From contig NZ_RCZJ01000003.1 in the NCBI RefSeq assembly GCF_006438845.1, forward strand, positions 340,353-404,352: a DNA stretch of 64,000 bases, given 5' to 3'. This DNA comes from Variovorax ginsengisoli (GTDB taxonomy: Bacteria; Pseudomonadota; Gammaproteobacteria; Burkholderiales; Burkholderiaceae_C). Below the pieces are notes generated by a model. It made no database searches and was not told the DNA's origin. It saw only the letters and a program-made list of their open reading frames with translations. The stretch's first letter is position 1. Each line of letters opens with the position of its first letter. Both the position numbers and the translations under genes were made by a program. Of this stretch, positions 19,673 through 28,712 are shown piece after piece.

Positions 19673-20547
19673 TTTCGGCCGCACCCACGCCCCCGCCCGA
19701 GCCGACGCAGCGGGTGCCGCCGCTGACGCCGCCCAGCGATATCGACATCGAGCTGCGGTTGCTGATGGAGGCGATCTACCTCAAGTACAGCTACGACTTT
19801 CGCGACTACACCGGCGCCTCGCAGAAACGCCGCGTGCTGTATGCGCTCGACCAGTTGAAGCTGCCCAACGTGTCGGCGCTGCAAGACCGCGTGCTGCACG
19901 ACGCCGGCGTGTTCGCGCGGCTGCTGCAGTTCCTCACCATCCCGGTGAGCGAGATGTTCCGCGACCCGAGCTACTTCCTGGCGCTGCGCCAGCAGGTGGT
20001 GCCCGTGCTGCACACCTACCCGTCCATCAAGGTCTGGGTGGCCGGATGCAGCACCGGTGAAGAGGCCTGGTCGCTGGCCATCCTGCTGCGCGAAGAGGGC
20101 CTGCTCGAGCGCACGCAGATCTACGCGACCGACATCAATCCGGTGTCGCTCGACAAGGCGCGCCAGGGCATCTTCCCGATGGAGGCGGTGCGCAACTACA
20201 CCGCCAACTACCAGCGCGCCGGCGGCAAGCGGGCGTTTTCCGACTACTACACCGCCGCCTACGACGCGGCGCGCTTCGACCCCTCGCTGTGCGCCAGCGC
20301 GATCTTTGCGGACCACAGCCTCGCGACCGACAGCGTGTTCGCCGAAACCCACCTGGTGTCGTGCCGCAACGTGTTGATCTACTTCAATCGCGCACTGCAG
20401 GACCGTGCGCTCGGCCTGTTCCACGAGTCGCTGTGCCACCGCGGCTTTCTCGGGCTGGGCGCCAAGGAGAGCATCGACTTCTCGTCCTATGCCGGGCGCT
20501 TCGACACGCTGGCGCGCGCCGAGCGCGTCTTCCGCAAGGCCACGTGA
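19669..20547 (+). CDS. CheR-type methyltransferase
   Basis: S-adenosylmethionine-dependent glutamate methyltransferase of the CheR family, 292 residues. After a Pro-rich N-terminus of about 22 residues comes the CheR N-domain (YDFRDYTGASQKRRV). The catalytic domain has the SAM loop WVAGCSTGEEAWSLAIL, YATDINPVSLDKARQG, and VSCRNVLIYFN. The start is GTG at 19669, overlapping the kinase stop as GTGA. In chemotaxis CheR methylates receptors, but no methyl-accepting protein is encoded here. The target may be a receptor elsewhere or a domain of the flanking kinases. Confidence 0.93.
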   Translation: MISAAPTPPPEPTQRVPPLTPPSDIDIELRLLMEAIYLKYSYDFRDYTGASQKRRVLYALDQLKLPNVSALQDRVLHDAGVFARLLQFLTIPVSEMFRDPSYFLALRQQVVPVLHTYPSIKVWVAGCSTGEEAWSLAILLREEGLLERTQIYATDINPVSLDKARQGIFPMEAVRNYTANYQRAGGKRAFSDYYTAAYDAARFDPSLCASAIFADHSLATDSVFAETHLVSCRNVLIYFNRALQDRALGLFHESLCHRGFLGLGAKESIDFSSYAGRFDTLARAERVFRKAT

Positions 20548-21143
20548 AGCCGGCGATCGCCCCCCTGCGCCGCGTCGACGCGGTGGTGATCGGCACATCG
20601 GCCGGCGGTATCGACGCGCTCGCCACGCTGCTGGGCGGCCTGCCGGTGCCGTGGCACCTGCCGCTGGTCGTCGTCATCCACCTGCCCGAGCGCCGCGAGA
20701 GCCGGCTCGCCGAAGTGTTCCGCCACAGGCTGTCGATCCCGGTTCATGAGGCGGAAGACAAGGCGCCGGTGCGCGGCGGGGCGCTGTACTTCGCGCCGCC
20801 CAGCTACCACCTCTCGATCGAGCGCAACCGGGTGTTTTCGCTGAGCTGCGAACCGCCGGTGCTATGGTCGCGCCCCTCGATCGACCTGCTGATGAATTCC
20901 GCTGCCGACGCCTACGGGCCCTCGCTGGCCGGCTTTTTGCTGACCGGTGCCAACCCCGACGGCGCCGAAGGCATGCGCCGCATCCATCTCGCCGGCGGGC
21001 TGACCGCCGTGCAAGACCCGGCCGAGGCCGAGGTCGATACCATGCCTCTGGCGGCATTGGCCAGCCATGCCCCTGACCGCGTGCTGCCGCTGCGCGCCCT
21101 GCATACCTTGCTGGTGGAATTGAATGCTCTTCATGCCGATTGA
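20544..21143 (+). CDS. CheB-type methylesterase domain, no receiver
   Basis: A 199-residue CheB methylesterase that lacks the usual N-terminal receiver domain. The catalytic triad matches CheB: Ser19 in IGTSAGGID, His46 in VVIHLPERR and Asp139 in LTGANPDGAEGM. It would remove methyl groups or deamidate glutamine on a partner protein, with no direct phosphorylation control. The start is GTG at 20544, overlapping the cheR stop as GTGA, and it overlaps the next kinase by 20 bases. This tight packing supports coupled expression of the cassette. Confidence 0.92.
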   Translation: MKPAIAPLRRVDAVVIGTSAGGIDALATLLGGLPVPWHLPLVVVIHLPERRESRLAEVFRHRLSIPVHEAEDKAPVRGGALYFAPPSYHLSIERNRVFSLSCEPPVLWSRPSIDLLMNSAADAYGPSLAGFLLTGANPDGAEGMRRIHLAGGLTAVQDPAEAEVDTMPLAALASHAPDRVLPLRALHTLLVELNALHAD

Positions 21144-22338
21144 TGTCGAAAGCAAGTTGCTGATCGTCGACGACCTGCCCGAGAACCTGCTCGCGCTGGA
21201 TGCGCTCATTCGCGGCCGCGGCCGCGTGGTATTCCAAGCCACCTCGGCCGAGGCGGCGCTGGCCTTGATGCTGGAGCACGAGTTCGCGCTCGCCATTCTG
21301 GATGTCCAGATGCCGGGCATGAACGGCTTCGAGCTGGCCGAAATGATGCGCGGCACCGAACGCACGCGACACATCCCGATCATCTTCGTGAGCGCCGCCG
21401 GCCGCGAGATGAACTACGCCTTCAAGGGCTACGAAAGCGGCGCCGTCGACTTCCTGCAGAAGCCGCTCGATGCCTACGTCGTGGCGAGCAAGGTCAACGT
21501 GTTCGTCGACTTGCACCGCCACCGCAAGGCGCTCAAGCACGAGATGGAAGCATTGGCCGCGGCCCACCGCGAACAGGCCGAACTGGTCGACAAGCTGCAG
21601 GTCGCTCAAGGCGACCTCGAGCGCTCGGTGCGCATGCGCGATGATTTCATGTCGATGGTCTCGCACGAACTTCGCACGCCGCTCAACACGCTTTACCTCG
21701 AGACCCAGGTGCGCAAGATGCATCTGGGCAAGGGCAACCTCGTGCCTTTCGCGCCCGACAAGCTCCCGGCCATGATCGAACGCGACCAGCGGCAGATCCA
21801 GAACATGGTGCGCCTGATCGACGACATGCTCGACGTGTCGCGGCTGCGCAGCGGCTCGCTGTCGATCCGTCCGAAGCCCTTCGACCTGGCGGCACTGGCA
21901 CGTCGCGTGGTGGACAGTCTGGTCAACCAGGCCGAAGCCTCGGGTTCGCACATCGAACTCGACGCCCCCACCGTCATCGACGGCCTCTGGGACGAGTTCC
22001 GCATCGAACAGGTGCTGACCAACCTGCTCACCAACGCGATGCGCTATGGCCGCGGCAATCCGGTGAAGGTCACGGTGCAAATGGTCGACGGCCAGGCGCA
22101 GATGACGGTGCGCGACCAGGGCATCGGCATTGCCGCGCCCGACCAGGCGCGCATCTTCGAGCAGTTCGAGCGTACCGACGACAGCCGCAAGCATGCCGCG
22201 GGGCTGGGCCTGGGGCTCTACATCACGCGCGAGATCGTGATCGCCCACAGCGGCACGATCGAGGTCGAGAGCGCGCCGGGCGAAGGGTCGCTGTTCCGCG
22301 TGACGCTGCCGCTGGCGGCACCACCGGCACCCGCCTGA
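21124..22338 (+). CDS. REC-histidine kinase
   Basis: Cytoplasmic protein of 404 residues with an N-terminal receiver, a coiled coil and a histidine kinase core. The receiver opens KLLIVDDLPENLLALDAL with phosphoacceptor Asp60 in AILDVQMPGMNG and the conserved Lys in FLQKPLD. A coiled-coil linker lies at about 130-170. The HisKA His is His181 in MVSHELRTPLN. The ATPase has LTNLLTNAMRYG, VRDQGIGI and GLGLGLYITREIV. No membrane segment is seen, so it is probably controlled by phosphotransfer, perhaps from the upstream hybrid kinase. ATG at 21124 overlaps cheB; ATG at 21133 is the alternative. Confidence 0.92.
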   Translation: MLFMPIDVESKLLIVDDLPENLLALDALIRGRGRVVFQATSAEAALALMLEHEFALAILDVQMPGMNGFELAEMMRGTERTRHIPIIFVSAAGREMNYAFKGYESGAVDFLQKPLDAYVVASKVNVFVDLHRHRKALKHEMEALAAAHREQAELVDKLQVAQGDLERSVRMRDDFMSMVSHELRTPLNTLYLETQVRKMHLGKGNLVPFAPDKLPAMIERDQRQIQNMVRLIDDMLDVSRLRSGSLSIRPKPFDLAALARRVVDSLVNQAEASGSHIELDAPTVIDGLWDEFRIEQVLTNLLTNAMRYGRGNPVKVTVQMVDGQAQMTVRDQGIGIAAPDQARIFEQFERTDDSRKHAAGLGLGLYITREIVIAHSGTIEVESAPGEGSLFRVTLPLAAPPAPA

Positions 22339-22419
22339 CGGCGGGCAAGCCTGCAGCGAACAGGTGCATGGCGGGCATGAGAAAATCCACGGTTTCCCCG
22401 AACACTGTCAGGACACCCC

Positions 22420-23524
22420 ATGGACGCAGAGCAAATCAACCAAATCGGCGCAAACCTCGCAGACCTGAGCGTGCGGACGGTCGATTTACGGAGGTATCTT
22501 TGACTACGATGCCAAATCCGAACGTCTGAGGACGGTCAACGCATCGCTCGAAGACCCCACGGTCTGGAACGACCCGAAGAAGGCCCAGGAACTCGGCCGC
22601 GAGAAGAAGTCGCTCGACGACGTGGTCGTCACGCTCGACCGGCTCACCAGCGGCCTGTCGGACAACACCGAGCTTTTCGAGATGTCGAAAGAGGACGGCG
22701 ACATGGACGGCCTGCAGGCCATTGCCGATGACGCCGCCACGCTCGAAGCCGACATCAAGCAGCTCGAGTTCCGCCGGATGTTCAACAACCCGGCCGACCC
22801 GCTCAACTGCTTCGTCGACATCCAGGCCGGCGCCGGTGGCACCGAGGCCTGCGACTGGGCCAGCATGCTGCTGCGCCAATACCTGAAGTACGCCGAGCGC
22901 AAGGGCTTCAAGACGCAGATCGAGGACGAGACGCCGGGCGACACCGCCGGCATCAAGGGCGCGACCATCAAGGTCGAGGGCGACTACGCCTTCGGCCTGC
23001 TGCGCACCGAGACCGGCGTGCACCGCCTGGTGCGCAAGTCGCCCTTCGACTCGTCGGGCGGGCGTCATACCAGCTTCGCCTCGATCTTCGTGTACCCCGA
23101 GGTCGACGACTCGATCGAGATCGAGATCAACCCGTCGGACGTGCGCACCGACACCTTTCGCGCATCGGGCGCGGGCGGGCAGCACATCAACAAGACCGAC
23201 TCGGCGGTGCGGCTGACGCACATCCCGACCGGCATCGTGGTGCAGTGCCAGGACGGGCGCAGCCAGCACAGCAACCGCGACGTGGCCTGGAAGCGCCTGC
23301 GCTCGCGGCTCTACGACTTCGAGCTGCGCAAGCAGCAGGAAGCGCAGCAGAAGCTGGAAGACACCAAGACCGACGTGGGCTGGGGCCACCAGATCCGCAG
23401 CTATGTGCTGGACAACAGCCGCATCAAGGACCTGCGCACCAACGTCGAGGTCTCGGCGACGCAGAAGGTGCTCGACGGCGACCTCGACGTGTTCATCGAA
23501 GCTTCGCTGAAGCAAGGCGTCTGA
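22420..23524 (+). CDS. prfB: Peptide chain release factor 2 (RF2), programmed +1 frameshift
   Basis: RF2 recognises UGA and UAA stop codons and releases the finished protein. Reading starts at ATG 22420 and runs 27 codons to TAT CTT, then an in-frame TGA at 22501. A +1 shift at CTT continues in the frame starting at 22502 (GAC TAC GAT) to the stop ending at 23524, giving 367 residues. The peptidyl-hydrolysis motif GGQ is at 252-254. The SPF tripeptide that reads the second and third stop-codon bases is at 207-209 ([11 protein letters not shown]). The frame break is the known autoregulatory mechanism, not a mutation. A HAD phosphatase gene follows with a TGATG overlap. Confidence 0.97.
22490..22504 (+). 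promoter_or_regulatory. RF2 programmed frameshift site
   Basis: GGAGG (22490-22494), three-base spacer TAT, slippery CTT (22498-22500), then TGA C. This matches the RF2 recoding signal: an internal Shine-Dalgarno element three bases before a CUU codon followed by UGA-C. Low RF2 slows termination and favours slippage from CUU to UUU. Confidence 0.96.
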
Positions 23525-24201
23525 TGGCGACGACCGAAGCGCTCATCTTCGACATGGACGGCACCATGATCGATTCCATGCCCTGGCACGCCAAGGCATG
23601 GGTCGAGTTCGCACGCCGCCGCGGGTTGACGCTCGACGTGCCCGACCTGATGCGTCGCACCACTGGGCGCAATGCCTTCGAGTGCGCCTGCGAACTGATG
23701 GAGCGCGAGGTGACCGAGGTCGAGAGCGCCGAGATCACGCATGCGAAGGAGTCGATCTACCGTGAGATGTTCGGTGCCGTGTTCGCCGAGGTCGCGGGCT
23801 TCGGCGCCTTCGCCAAGGCGGCGGTGGCGCGCGGTCTGAAGGTCGCGGTCGGCACCGCCGGCGACCGCCACAACATTGCCTTCGTGATGGAGCGCCTGCG
23901 CATGGACCCGTTGCCGCTGGCCATCGTCGGTGGCGACGAAGGCTTCACGGGCAAACCGACGCCCGCCATCTTTCTCGAGGCCGCGCGCCGCATCGGCGTG
24001 GCACCCGAACGCTGCGTCGTGTTCGAGGATGCGCCTTTCGGCATCGAAGCCGCCCGGCGCGGCGGCATGCGCGCCGTGGCCGTGTGCACCACCCACAGCG
24101 CGGCCGACCTGGCCGGCCCGCACGTGATCGCCGCCGTGCGCGACTACGACGAACTCGTCCGATCGAAATTTCTGGAGACACTCGATGCTGCAACTGCGTG
24201 A
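23524..24201 (+). CDS. HAD-family phosphatase (beta-phosphoglucomutase-like)
   Basis: Haloacid dehalogenase superfamily protein of 225 residues, subgroup with a helical cap. Motif I is LIFDMDGTMIDSMPWH with the two catalytic Asp. Motif II is VAVGTAGDRHN. Motif III is the Lys in FTGKPTPAIFLEAA, and motif IV is VVFEDAPFGIEAARRGG. The pattern resembles beta-phosphoglucomutase and related sugar phosphatases, but the substrate is not determinable. The start ATG overlaps the prfB stop by one base, and it overlaps pepN by 17 bases. Confidence 0.92.
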   Translation: MATTEALIFDMDGTMIDSMPWHAKAWVEFARRRGLTLDVPDLMRRTTGRNAFECACELMEREVTEVESAEITHAKESIYREMFGAVFAEVAGFGAFAKAAVARGLKVAVGTAGDRHNIAFVMERLRMDPLPLAIVGGDEGFTGKPTPAIFLEAARRIGVAPERCVVFEDAPFGIEAARRGGMRAVAVCTTHSAADLAGPHVIAAVRDYDELVRSKFLETLDAATA

Positions 24202-26875
24202 TGGACAAGAACAACCGCTGGCGATACGCCGCGAAGACTATGTCGCCCCGGCCTGGTGGATCGACACCGTCGACCTGACCTTCGACCTGGATCCCGCCAA
24301 GACGCGCGTGCTCAACCGCATGCGACTGCGCCGCAACCCCGACAGCGTCGGCGGGCCGCTGCGCCTGGACGGCGACGAGCTCAACCTGGCGCGCGTGCTG
24401 GTCGACGGCCAGGGCGCCTCGTTCCGCATGGAAGCCGACCAGCTGGTGATCGACAACCTGCCCGACAGCTTCGAACTGGAGATCTTCACCACCTGCTGCC
24501 CGGTGAAGAACACCAAGCTGATGGGCCTGTTCGTGAGCGAGAACACCTTTTTCACGCAGTGCGAGGCCGAGGGCTTTCGCCGCATCACCTACTTCCTCGA
24601 CCGTCCCGACGTGATGGCGAGCTACACCGTGACGCTGCGCGCCGACAAGGCGGCCTACCCGGTGCTGCTGTCGAACGGAAACCTGGTCGACAGTGGCGAG
24701 TTGCCCGAGGGCCGCCATTTCGCCAAGTGGGTCGATCCCTTCCGCAAGCCGAGCTATCTGTTCGCGCTGGTGGCCGGCAAGCTGGTGGCGCGCGAGCAGC
24801 GCATCACCACGCGCGCGGGCAAGGAGCATCTGCTGCAGGTCTACGTGCGTGCGGGCGATCTCGACAAGACTGAGCATGCGATGAATTCGCTGGTGCATTC
24901 GATCCTCTGGGACGAAACCCGTTTCGGCCTGCCGCTGGACCTCGACCGCTTCATGATCGTCGCCACCAGCGACTTCAACATGGGCGCGATGGAGAACAAG
25001 GGCCTGAACATCTTCAACACGAAGTACGTTCTGGCCAACCAGGCGACCGCCACCGACGCCGACTACGGCAACATCGAAAGCGTGGTGGGCCACGAGTACT
25101 TCCACAACTGGTCGGGCGACCGCGTGACCTGCCGTGACTGGTTCCAGCTCTCGCTCAAGGAAGGCCTGACGGTCTTCCGCGACCAGGAGTTCAGCATGGA
25201 CCTGTGCGCCGACGCGTCGGCCCGTGCGGTCAAGCGCATCGAGGACGTGCGGGTGTTGCGCACTGCCCAGTTCCCGGAAGACGCGGGTCCGATGGCGCAC
25301 CCGGTGCGCCCCGACAGCTACATCGAGATCAGCAACTTCTACACGGTCACGATCTACGAGAAGGGTGCCGAGGTCGTTCGCATGATGCAGACACTGGTCG
25401 GCCGCAAGGGCTTCGAGCACGGCATGTCGCTGTACTTCAAGCGCCACGACGGCCAGGCCGTGACCTGCGACGACTTCGCCCAGGCCATCGCCGACGCCAA
25501 CCTCGATTCCGAACTCTCGCGCCTGCTGCCGCAGTTCAAGCGCTGGTACAGCCAAGCCGGCACACCGCGGCTCGCCGCGACCGGCAGCTACGACGCCGAT
25601 GCGCGTACTTACACGCTGCGTTTCACGCAGAGCTGCGCGCCGACGCCGGGCCAGCCGCTGAAGCTGCCCTTCGTCATTCCGGTGAACCTGGGCCTGCTCG
25701 CGCAGGACGGCCGCGAACTACCGCTGCAGCGCGACGGCGAGTCCGAAGCCACTTTGCACACCCGCACGTTGGTACTGACCGAAGCGAGCCAGCAGTTCAC
25801 CTTCGTGGGAATCGATGCGGAGCCGGTGCCATCGATCCTTCGCGGCTTCAGCGCGCCGGTGGTGCTCGACTTCGACTACACCGACACGCAGTTGCTGACG
25901 CTGCTGGCCAACGACCTCGACCCTTTCAACCGCTGGGAAGCCGGTCAGCGCCTGGCGTTGCGCAGCGCCATTCAGGCGATCGCCGCGAGCAGCGCACCGA
26001 CGGCCGTGCTCGACGACGCGTACATCGGCGCCATGCGCGAGGTGCTGCGCGACCCGAAGCTCGATGCCGCCTTCAAGGAATTGGTGCTCACGCTGCCCTC
26101 GGAAACGTACATCGCCGAGCAGCTCGACGTGGTCGATCCGCAGCGCATCCATGCGGTGCGCGAAGCCATGCGGGTGCAACTCGCCACGGCGCTGTTCGTC
26201 GAGTGGGAGCAGGTCTACGAACAGCACCACGACACCGGCGCCTACACGCCCGATCCGCTGTCGGCCGGGCGTCGTGCCCTCTCCGGCATGGCGCTCACCT
26301 TCTTGTGTCTGGCGGCCGGCGAGTCGGGCGACACCGTCTGGCCGGGCAAGACGCTGCAGCGTTTCAAGGACGCGGGCAACATGACCGACCGCTTCAACGC
26401 GCTGTCGGCACTGGTGTCGTCCGGCCACGCGTTGGCAGCACAGGCGCTGGCGCGCTTCCATGCCATCTTCAAGAACGAGGCGCTGGTGATCGACAAGTGG
26501 TTCTCGCTGCAGGCCGGTTCGCCCGACCGCGGCGGCCACGTGCTGCCGCTGGTCAAGCAATTGATGAAGCACCCGGACTTCTCGGTGAAGAACCCCAACC
26601 GCGCGCGCAGCGTGATCTTCAGCTACTGCAGCGCCAACCCCGGCGCCTTCCACCGGCCCGATGCGGCCGGCTACGTGTTCTGGTCCGACCGTGTGATCGA
26701 ACTCGATGCCATCAATCCGCAGGTGGCGGCGCGGCTGGCGCGCGGCCTCGACCGCTGGAGCAAGCTGGCCGAACCGTACCGCAGCGCAGCACGCGAGGCG
26801 ATCGTCCGCGTTGCGGCCCGACCCGACCTGAGCAAGGACACGCAAGAAGTCGTCCAGCGCGCGCTGGCGGACTGA
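24185..26875 (+). CDS. pepN: Aminopeptidase N (PepN)
   Basis: Zinc metallopeptidase of the M1 family that removes N-terminal residues from peptides in the cytoplasm. The length of 896 residues is close to E. coli PepN (870). The substrate-anchoring GAMEN is at 267-271. The zinc motif HEYFH is at 303-307 within VGHEYFHNWSGDR, with the third ligand Glu downstream in SLKEGL. GGAG seven bases before the ATG supports the 24185 start despite overlap with the HAD gene. It is followed 15 bases later by fbp. Confidence 0.97.
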   Translation: MLQLRDGQEQPLAIRREDYVAPAWWIDTVDLTFDLDPAKTRVLNRMRLRRNPDSVGGPLRLDGDELNLARVLVDGQGASFRMEADQLVIDNLPDSFELEIFTTCCPVKNTKLMGLFVSENTFFTQCEAEGFRRITYFLDRPDVMASYTVTLRADKAAYPVLLSNGNLVDSGELPEGRHFAKWVDPFRKPSYLFALVAGKLVAREQRITTRAGKEHLLQVYVRAGDLDKTEHAMNSLVHSILWDETRFGLPLDLDRFMIVATSDFNMGAMENKGLNIFNTKYVLANQATATDADYGNIESVVGHEYFHNWSGDRVTCRDWFQLSLKEGLTVFRDQEFSMDLCADASARAVKRIEDVRVLRTAQFPEDAGPMAHPVRPDSYIEISNFYTVTIYEKGAEVVRMMQTLVGRKGFEHGMSLYFKRHDGQAVTCDDFAQAIADANLDSELSRLLPQFKRWYSQAGTPRLAATGSYDADARTYTLRFTQSCAPTPGQPLKLPFVIPVNLGLLAQDGRELPLQRDGESEATLHTRTLVLTEASQQFTFVGIDAEPVPSILRGFSAPVVLDFDYTDTQLLTLLANDLDPFNRWEAGQRLALRSAIQAIAASSAPTAVLDDAYIGAMREVLRDPKLDAAFKELVLTLPSETYIAEQLDVVDPQRIHAVREAMRVQLATALFVEWEQVYEQHHDTGAYTPDPLSAGRRALSGMALTFLCLAAGESGDTVWPGKTLQRFKDAGNMTDRFNALSALVSSGHALAAQALARFHAIFKNEALVIDKWFSLQAGSPDRGGHVLPLVKQLMKHPDFSVKNPNRARSVIFSYCSANPGAFHRPDAAGYVFWSDRVIELDAINPQVAARLARGLDRWSKLAEPYRSAAREAIVRVAARPDLSKDTQEVVQRALAD

Positions 26876-26890
26876 ACTCCAAGGAAACCC

Positions 26891-27901
26891 ATGGCCCAAC
26901 AAAAAATATCCCTCACCCGCTACCTCGTCGAGCAGCAACGCGCCGACGGGCTCATCCCCGGGCAACTTCGCCTATTGCTCGAAGTGGTCGCCCGCGCCTG
27001 CAAGAGCATCAGCATGGCGGTGAACAAAGGCGATCTCGGCGGTGTGCTCGGCTCCGCCGAAAGCGAGAACGTGCAAGGCGAGGTTCAGAAGAAGCTGGAC
27101 ATCATCGCCAATGAAGTGCTGATCGAAGCCAACGAATGGGGCGGCCATCTGGCAGCCATGGCCAGCGAGGAAATGGACAGCATCTACGTGGTGCCCAACC
27201 GTTACCCGCAGGGCGAATACCTGCTGCTGTTCGACCCACTCGACGGTTCGAGCAACATCGACGTGAACGTGAGCATCGGCACCATCTTCAGCGTGCTGAA
27301 GAAGCCCGAAGGCCATCCCGGCGTGCAGGAAGCCGACTTCCTGCAGGCCGGTGCGAAGCAGGTCGCCGCGGGCTACTGCATCTACGGCCCGCAGACCACG
27401 CTGGTCCTCACGGTCGGCCATGGCGTCGCGATGTTCACGCTCGACCGCGAGCAGGGTTCGTTCGTGCTGACCAAGGAAGACATCCAGATCCCGCCGGACA
27501 CGAAGGAGTTCTCGATCAACATGAGCAACCAGCGCCATTGGGACGAGCCGGTGAAGCGCTACATCGACGAATGCCTGGCCGGCACCGAAGGCCCGCGTGG
27601 CAAGGACTTCAACATGCGCTGGATCGCCAGCATGGTGACCGACGTGCATCGCATCCTGATGCGTGGCGGCATCTTCATGTATCCGTGGGACAAGCGTGAG
27701 CCCAACAAGCCCGGCAAGCTGCGCCTGATGTACGAGGCCAACCCGATGAGTTGGCTGGTCGAGCAGGCCGGCGGCATGGCCACCAACGGACGCGAGCGCA
27801 TCCTCGATCTGCAGCCGGGCAAATTGCACGAACGCGTCAGCGTGATGCTGGGCTCGAAAAATGAAGTCGAGCGCGTGACCCGCTATCACGACCCGCTATA
27901 A
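26891..27901 (+). CDS. fbp: Fructose-1,6-bisphosphatase class I (Fbp)
   Basis: Hydrolyses fructose 1,6-bisphosphate to fructose 6-phosphate in gluconeogenesis. The 336-residue sequence carries the class I metal and phosphate motif [21 protein letters not shown], the N-terminal LTRYLVEQQ and the C-terminal [22 protein letters not shown] lies before the ATG. Its last codons contain a -10 box used by the downstream tRNA gene. A role alongside isocitrate lyase (in the same window) in growth on acetate is reasonable but inferred. Confidence 0.97.
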   Translation: MAQQKISLTRYLVEQQRADGLIPGQLRLLLEVVARACKSISMAVNKGDLGGVLGSAESENVQGEVQKKLDIIANEVLIEANEWGGHLAAMASEEMDSIYVVPNRYPQGEYLLLFDPLDGSSNIDVNVSIGTIFSVLKKPEGHPGVQEADFLQAGAKQVAAGYCIYGPQTTLVLTVGHGVAMFTLDREQGSFVLTKEDIQIPPDTKEFSINMSNQRHWDEPVKRYIDECLAGTEGPRGKDFNMRWIASMVTDVHRILMRGGIFMYPWDKREPNKPGKLRLMYEANPMSWLVEQAGGMATNGRERILDLQPGKLHERVSVMLGSKNEVERVTRYHDPL

Positions 27902-27902
27902 T
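27875..27902 (+). promoter_or_regulatory. Promoter of tRNA-Thr within the fbp 3' end
   Basis: A perfect -10 box TATAAT (27897-27902) overlaps the fbp TAA stop. It is preceded after 16 bases by GTGACC (27875-27880), a four-of-six match to the -35 consensus. Transcription would begin about 27909, just before the tRNA at 27913. Confidence 0.75.
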
Positions 27903-27912
27903 CGCAGGCTTC

Positions 27913-27988
27913 GCCGGTGTAGCTCAGTCGGTAGAGCAGCTCATTCGTAATGAGAAGGTCGGGTGTTCGATTCATCTCTCCGGCACCA
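27913..27988 (+). tRNA. tRNA-Thr (CGT anticodon)
   Basis: A 76-base cloverleaf that reads codon ACG. The acceptor strand GCCGGTG pairs with CTCCGGC with one T-T mismatch. The D arm is GCTC/GAGC. The anticodon stem surrounds loop TTCGTAA with anticodon CGT. The T loop is TTCGATT. CCA is encoded at 27986-27988. It has its own promoter in the fbp end and a strong terminator 12 bases downstream. Confidence 0.96.
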
Positions 27989-28000
27989 ATCGCAGTAGAA

Positions 28001-28035
28001 AAGCCCGCCATCGTCAGATGGTGGGCTTTTTTTTT
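28001..28035 (+). terminator. Intrinsic terminator of tRNA-Thr
   Basis: AAGCCCGCCATC (28001-28012), loop GTCA, GATGGTGGGCTT (28017-28028) with one G-T pair, then a run of nine T. A strong intrinsic terminator. The 215 bases after it up to 28250 hold no gene I can support. Confidence 0.9.
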
Positions 28036-28250
28036 GCACGTGCAGCAACGTTCGATCTGCCGCGCCGATCCCGCCTTCGGCCGCCGCTTCGGGGGCTCGA
28101 TGGCCGGCCATTCGGCGTAAGGTGTGTCCAGTCGCCTACGTGCAGGCGCGCCGACAATGCTGGACAGATCGTCGACGACTTCGAATACTTGCAGTTCGTC
28201 GGCTGGACGATCCCGCGCAACCACGCGCCACAACCTGTAGAGGCTACGCA

Positions 28251-28688
28251 ATGAAAGAGATTCGCCTTTGCTGGACCCCCGACGTAGAGCATGAGCCGCG
28301 CGGCGTATTTAGAGACGGAGGCTTCTGGTTCGGAGACTTCGACGAGCCGCGCCGCGCGTTGACGCTCATCATGAAGTCCGAGAACGCTGTGCATGGCTCC
28401 GGCACGCACTGGATCGAAGAACGCGAGCTTGAAGAATCTGAGGACGATGTCGAGCCACTGGGGGCGGTCTCCGACATGCTATCGCTGGCACCGCACCAGC
28501 CCGACCTGAACCTTGAACAGAAAGCGGCGTTGCTGGCTTGGGCGGCCGCGTCCGAGCGCGTCAACGGCGGCCTGATCGCTTTCATCAACGATCGCATGCC
28601 TTCCCATGAGGAGATGGACCATGCGTTGAACGACGCCCAGTCATGCCTCGAAAGACTCCGCAAGGCTTTTTGCGATCCGCTCGGTTGA
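28251..28688 (+). CDS. Hypothetical protein downstream of tRNA-Thr
   Basis: A 145-residue protein that I do not recognise. It is acidic, with no signal peptide or membrane helix. Visible features are an aromatic N-terminus (FRDGGFWFGDF), an acidic stretch ELEESEDDVE at about 63-72, and a helical C-terminal half (NLEQKAALLAWAAASE, DHALNDAQSCLERLRKAF). The ATG at 28251 is not preceded by a strong ribosome-binding site. It overlaps the TGA of a preceding small open frame as ATGA. Location just after a tRNA gene, and codon use a little less GC-extreme than its neighbours, hint at acquired DNA, but no integrase or repeat is seen. It could also be a lineage-specific core gene. Confidence 0.6.
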   Translation: MKEIRLCWTPDVEHEPRGVFRDGGFWFGDFDEPRRALTLIMKSENAVHGSGTHWIEERELEESEDDVEPLGAVSDMLSLAPHQPDLNLEQKAALLAWAAASERVNGGLIAFINDRMPSHEEMDHALNDAQSCLERLRKAFCDPLG

Positions 28689-28712
28689 ACCTGCCGCGTG
28701 GCGCAAGCCTGT

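Noticed and set aside
22501..22503. In-frame TGA in prfB read as a nonsense mutation
   Set aside because: The GGAGG-TAT-CTT-TGA-C context is the known RF2 frameshift site and the +1 frame is intact to the end.
28018..28254. 78-codon ORF between tRNA-Thr terminator and the hypothetical gene
   Set aside because: It begins inside the terminator and the translation has no recognisable feature beyond an ATGA overlap with the next gene. Kept only as a hint, not annotated.
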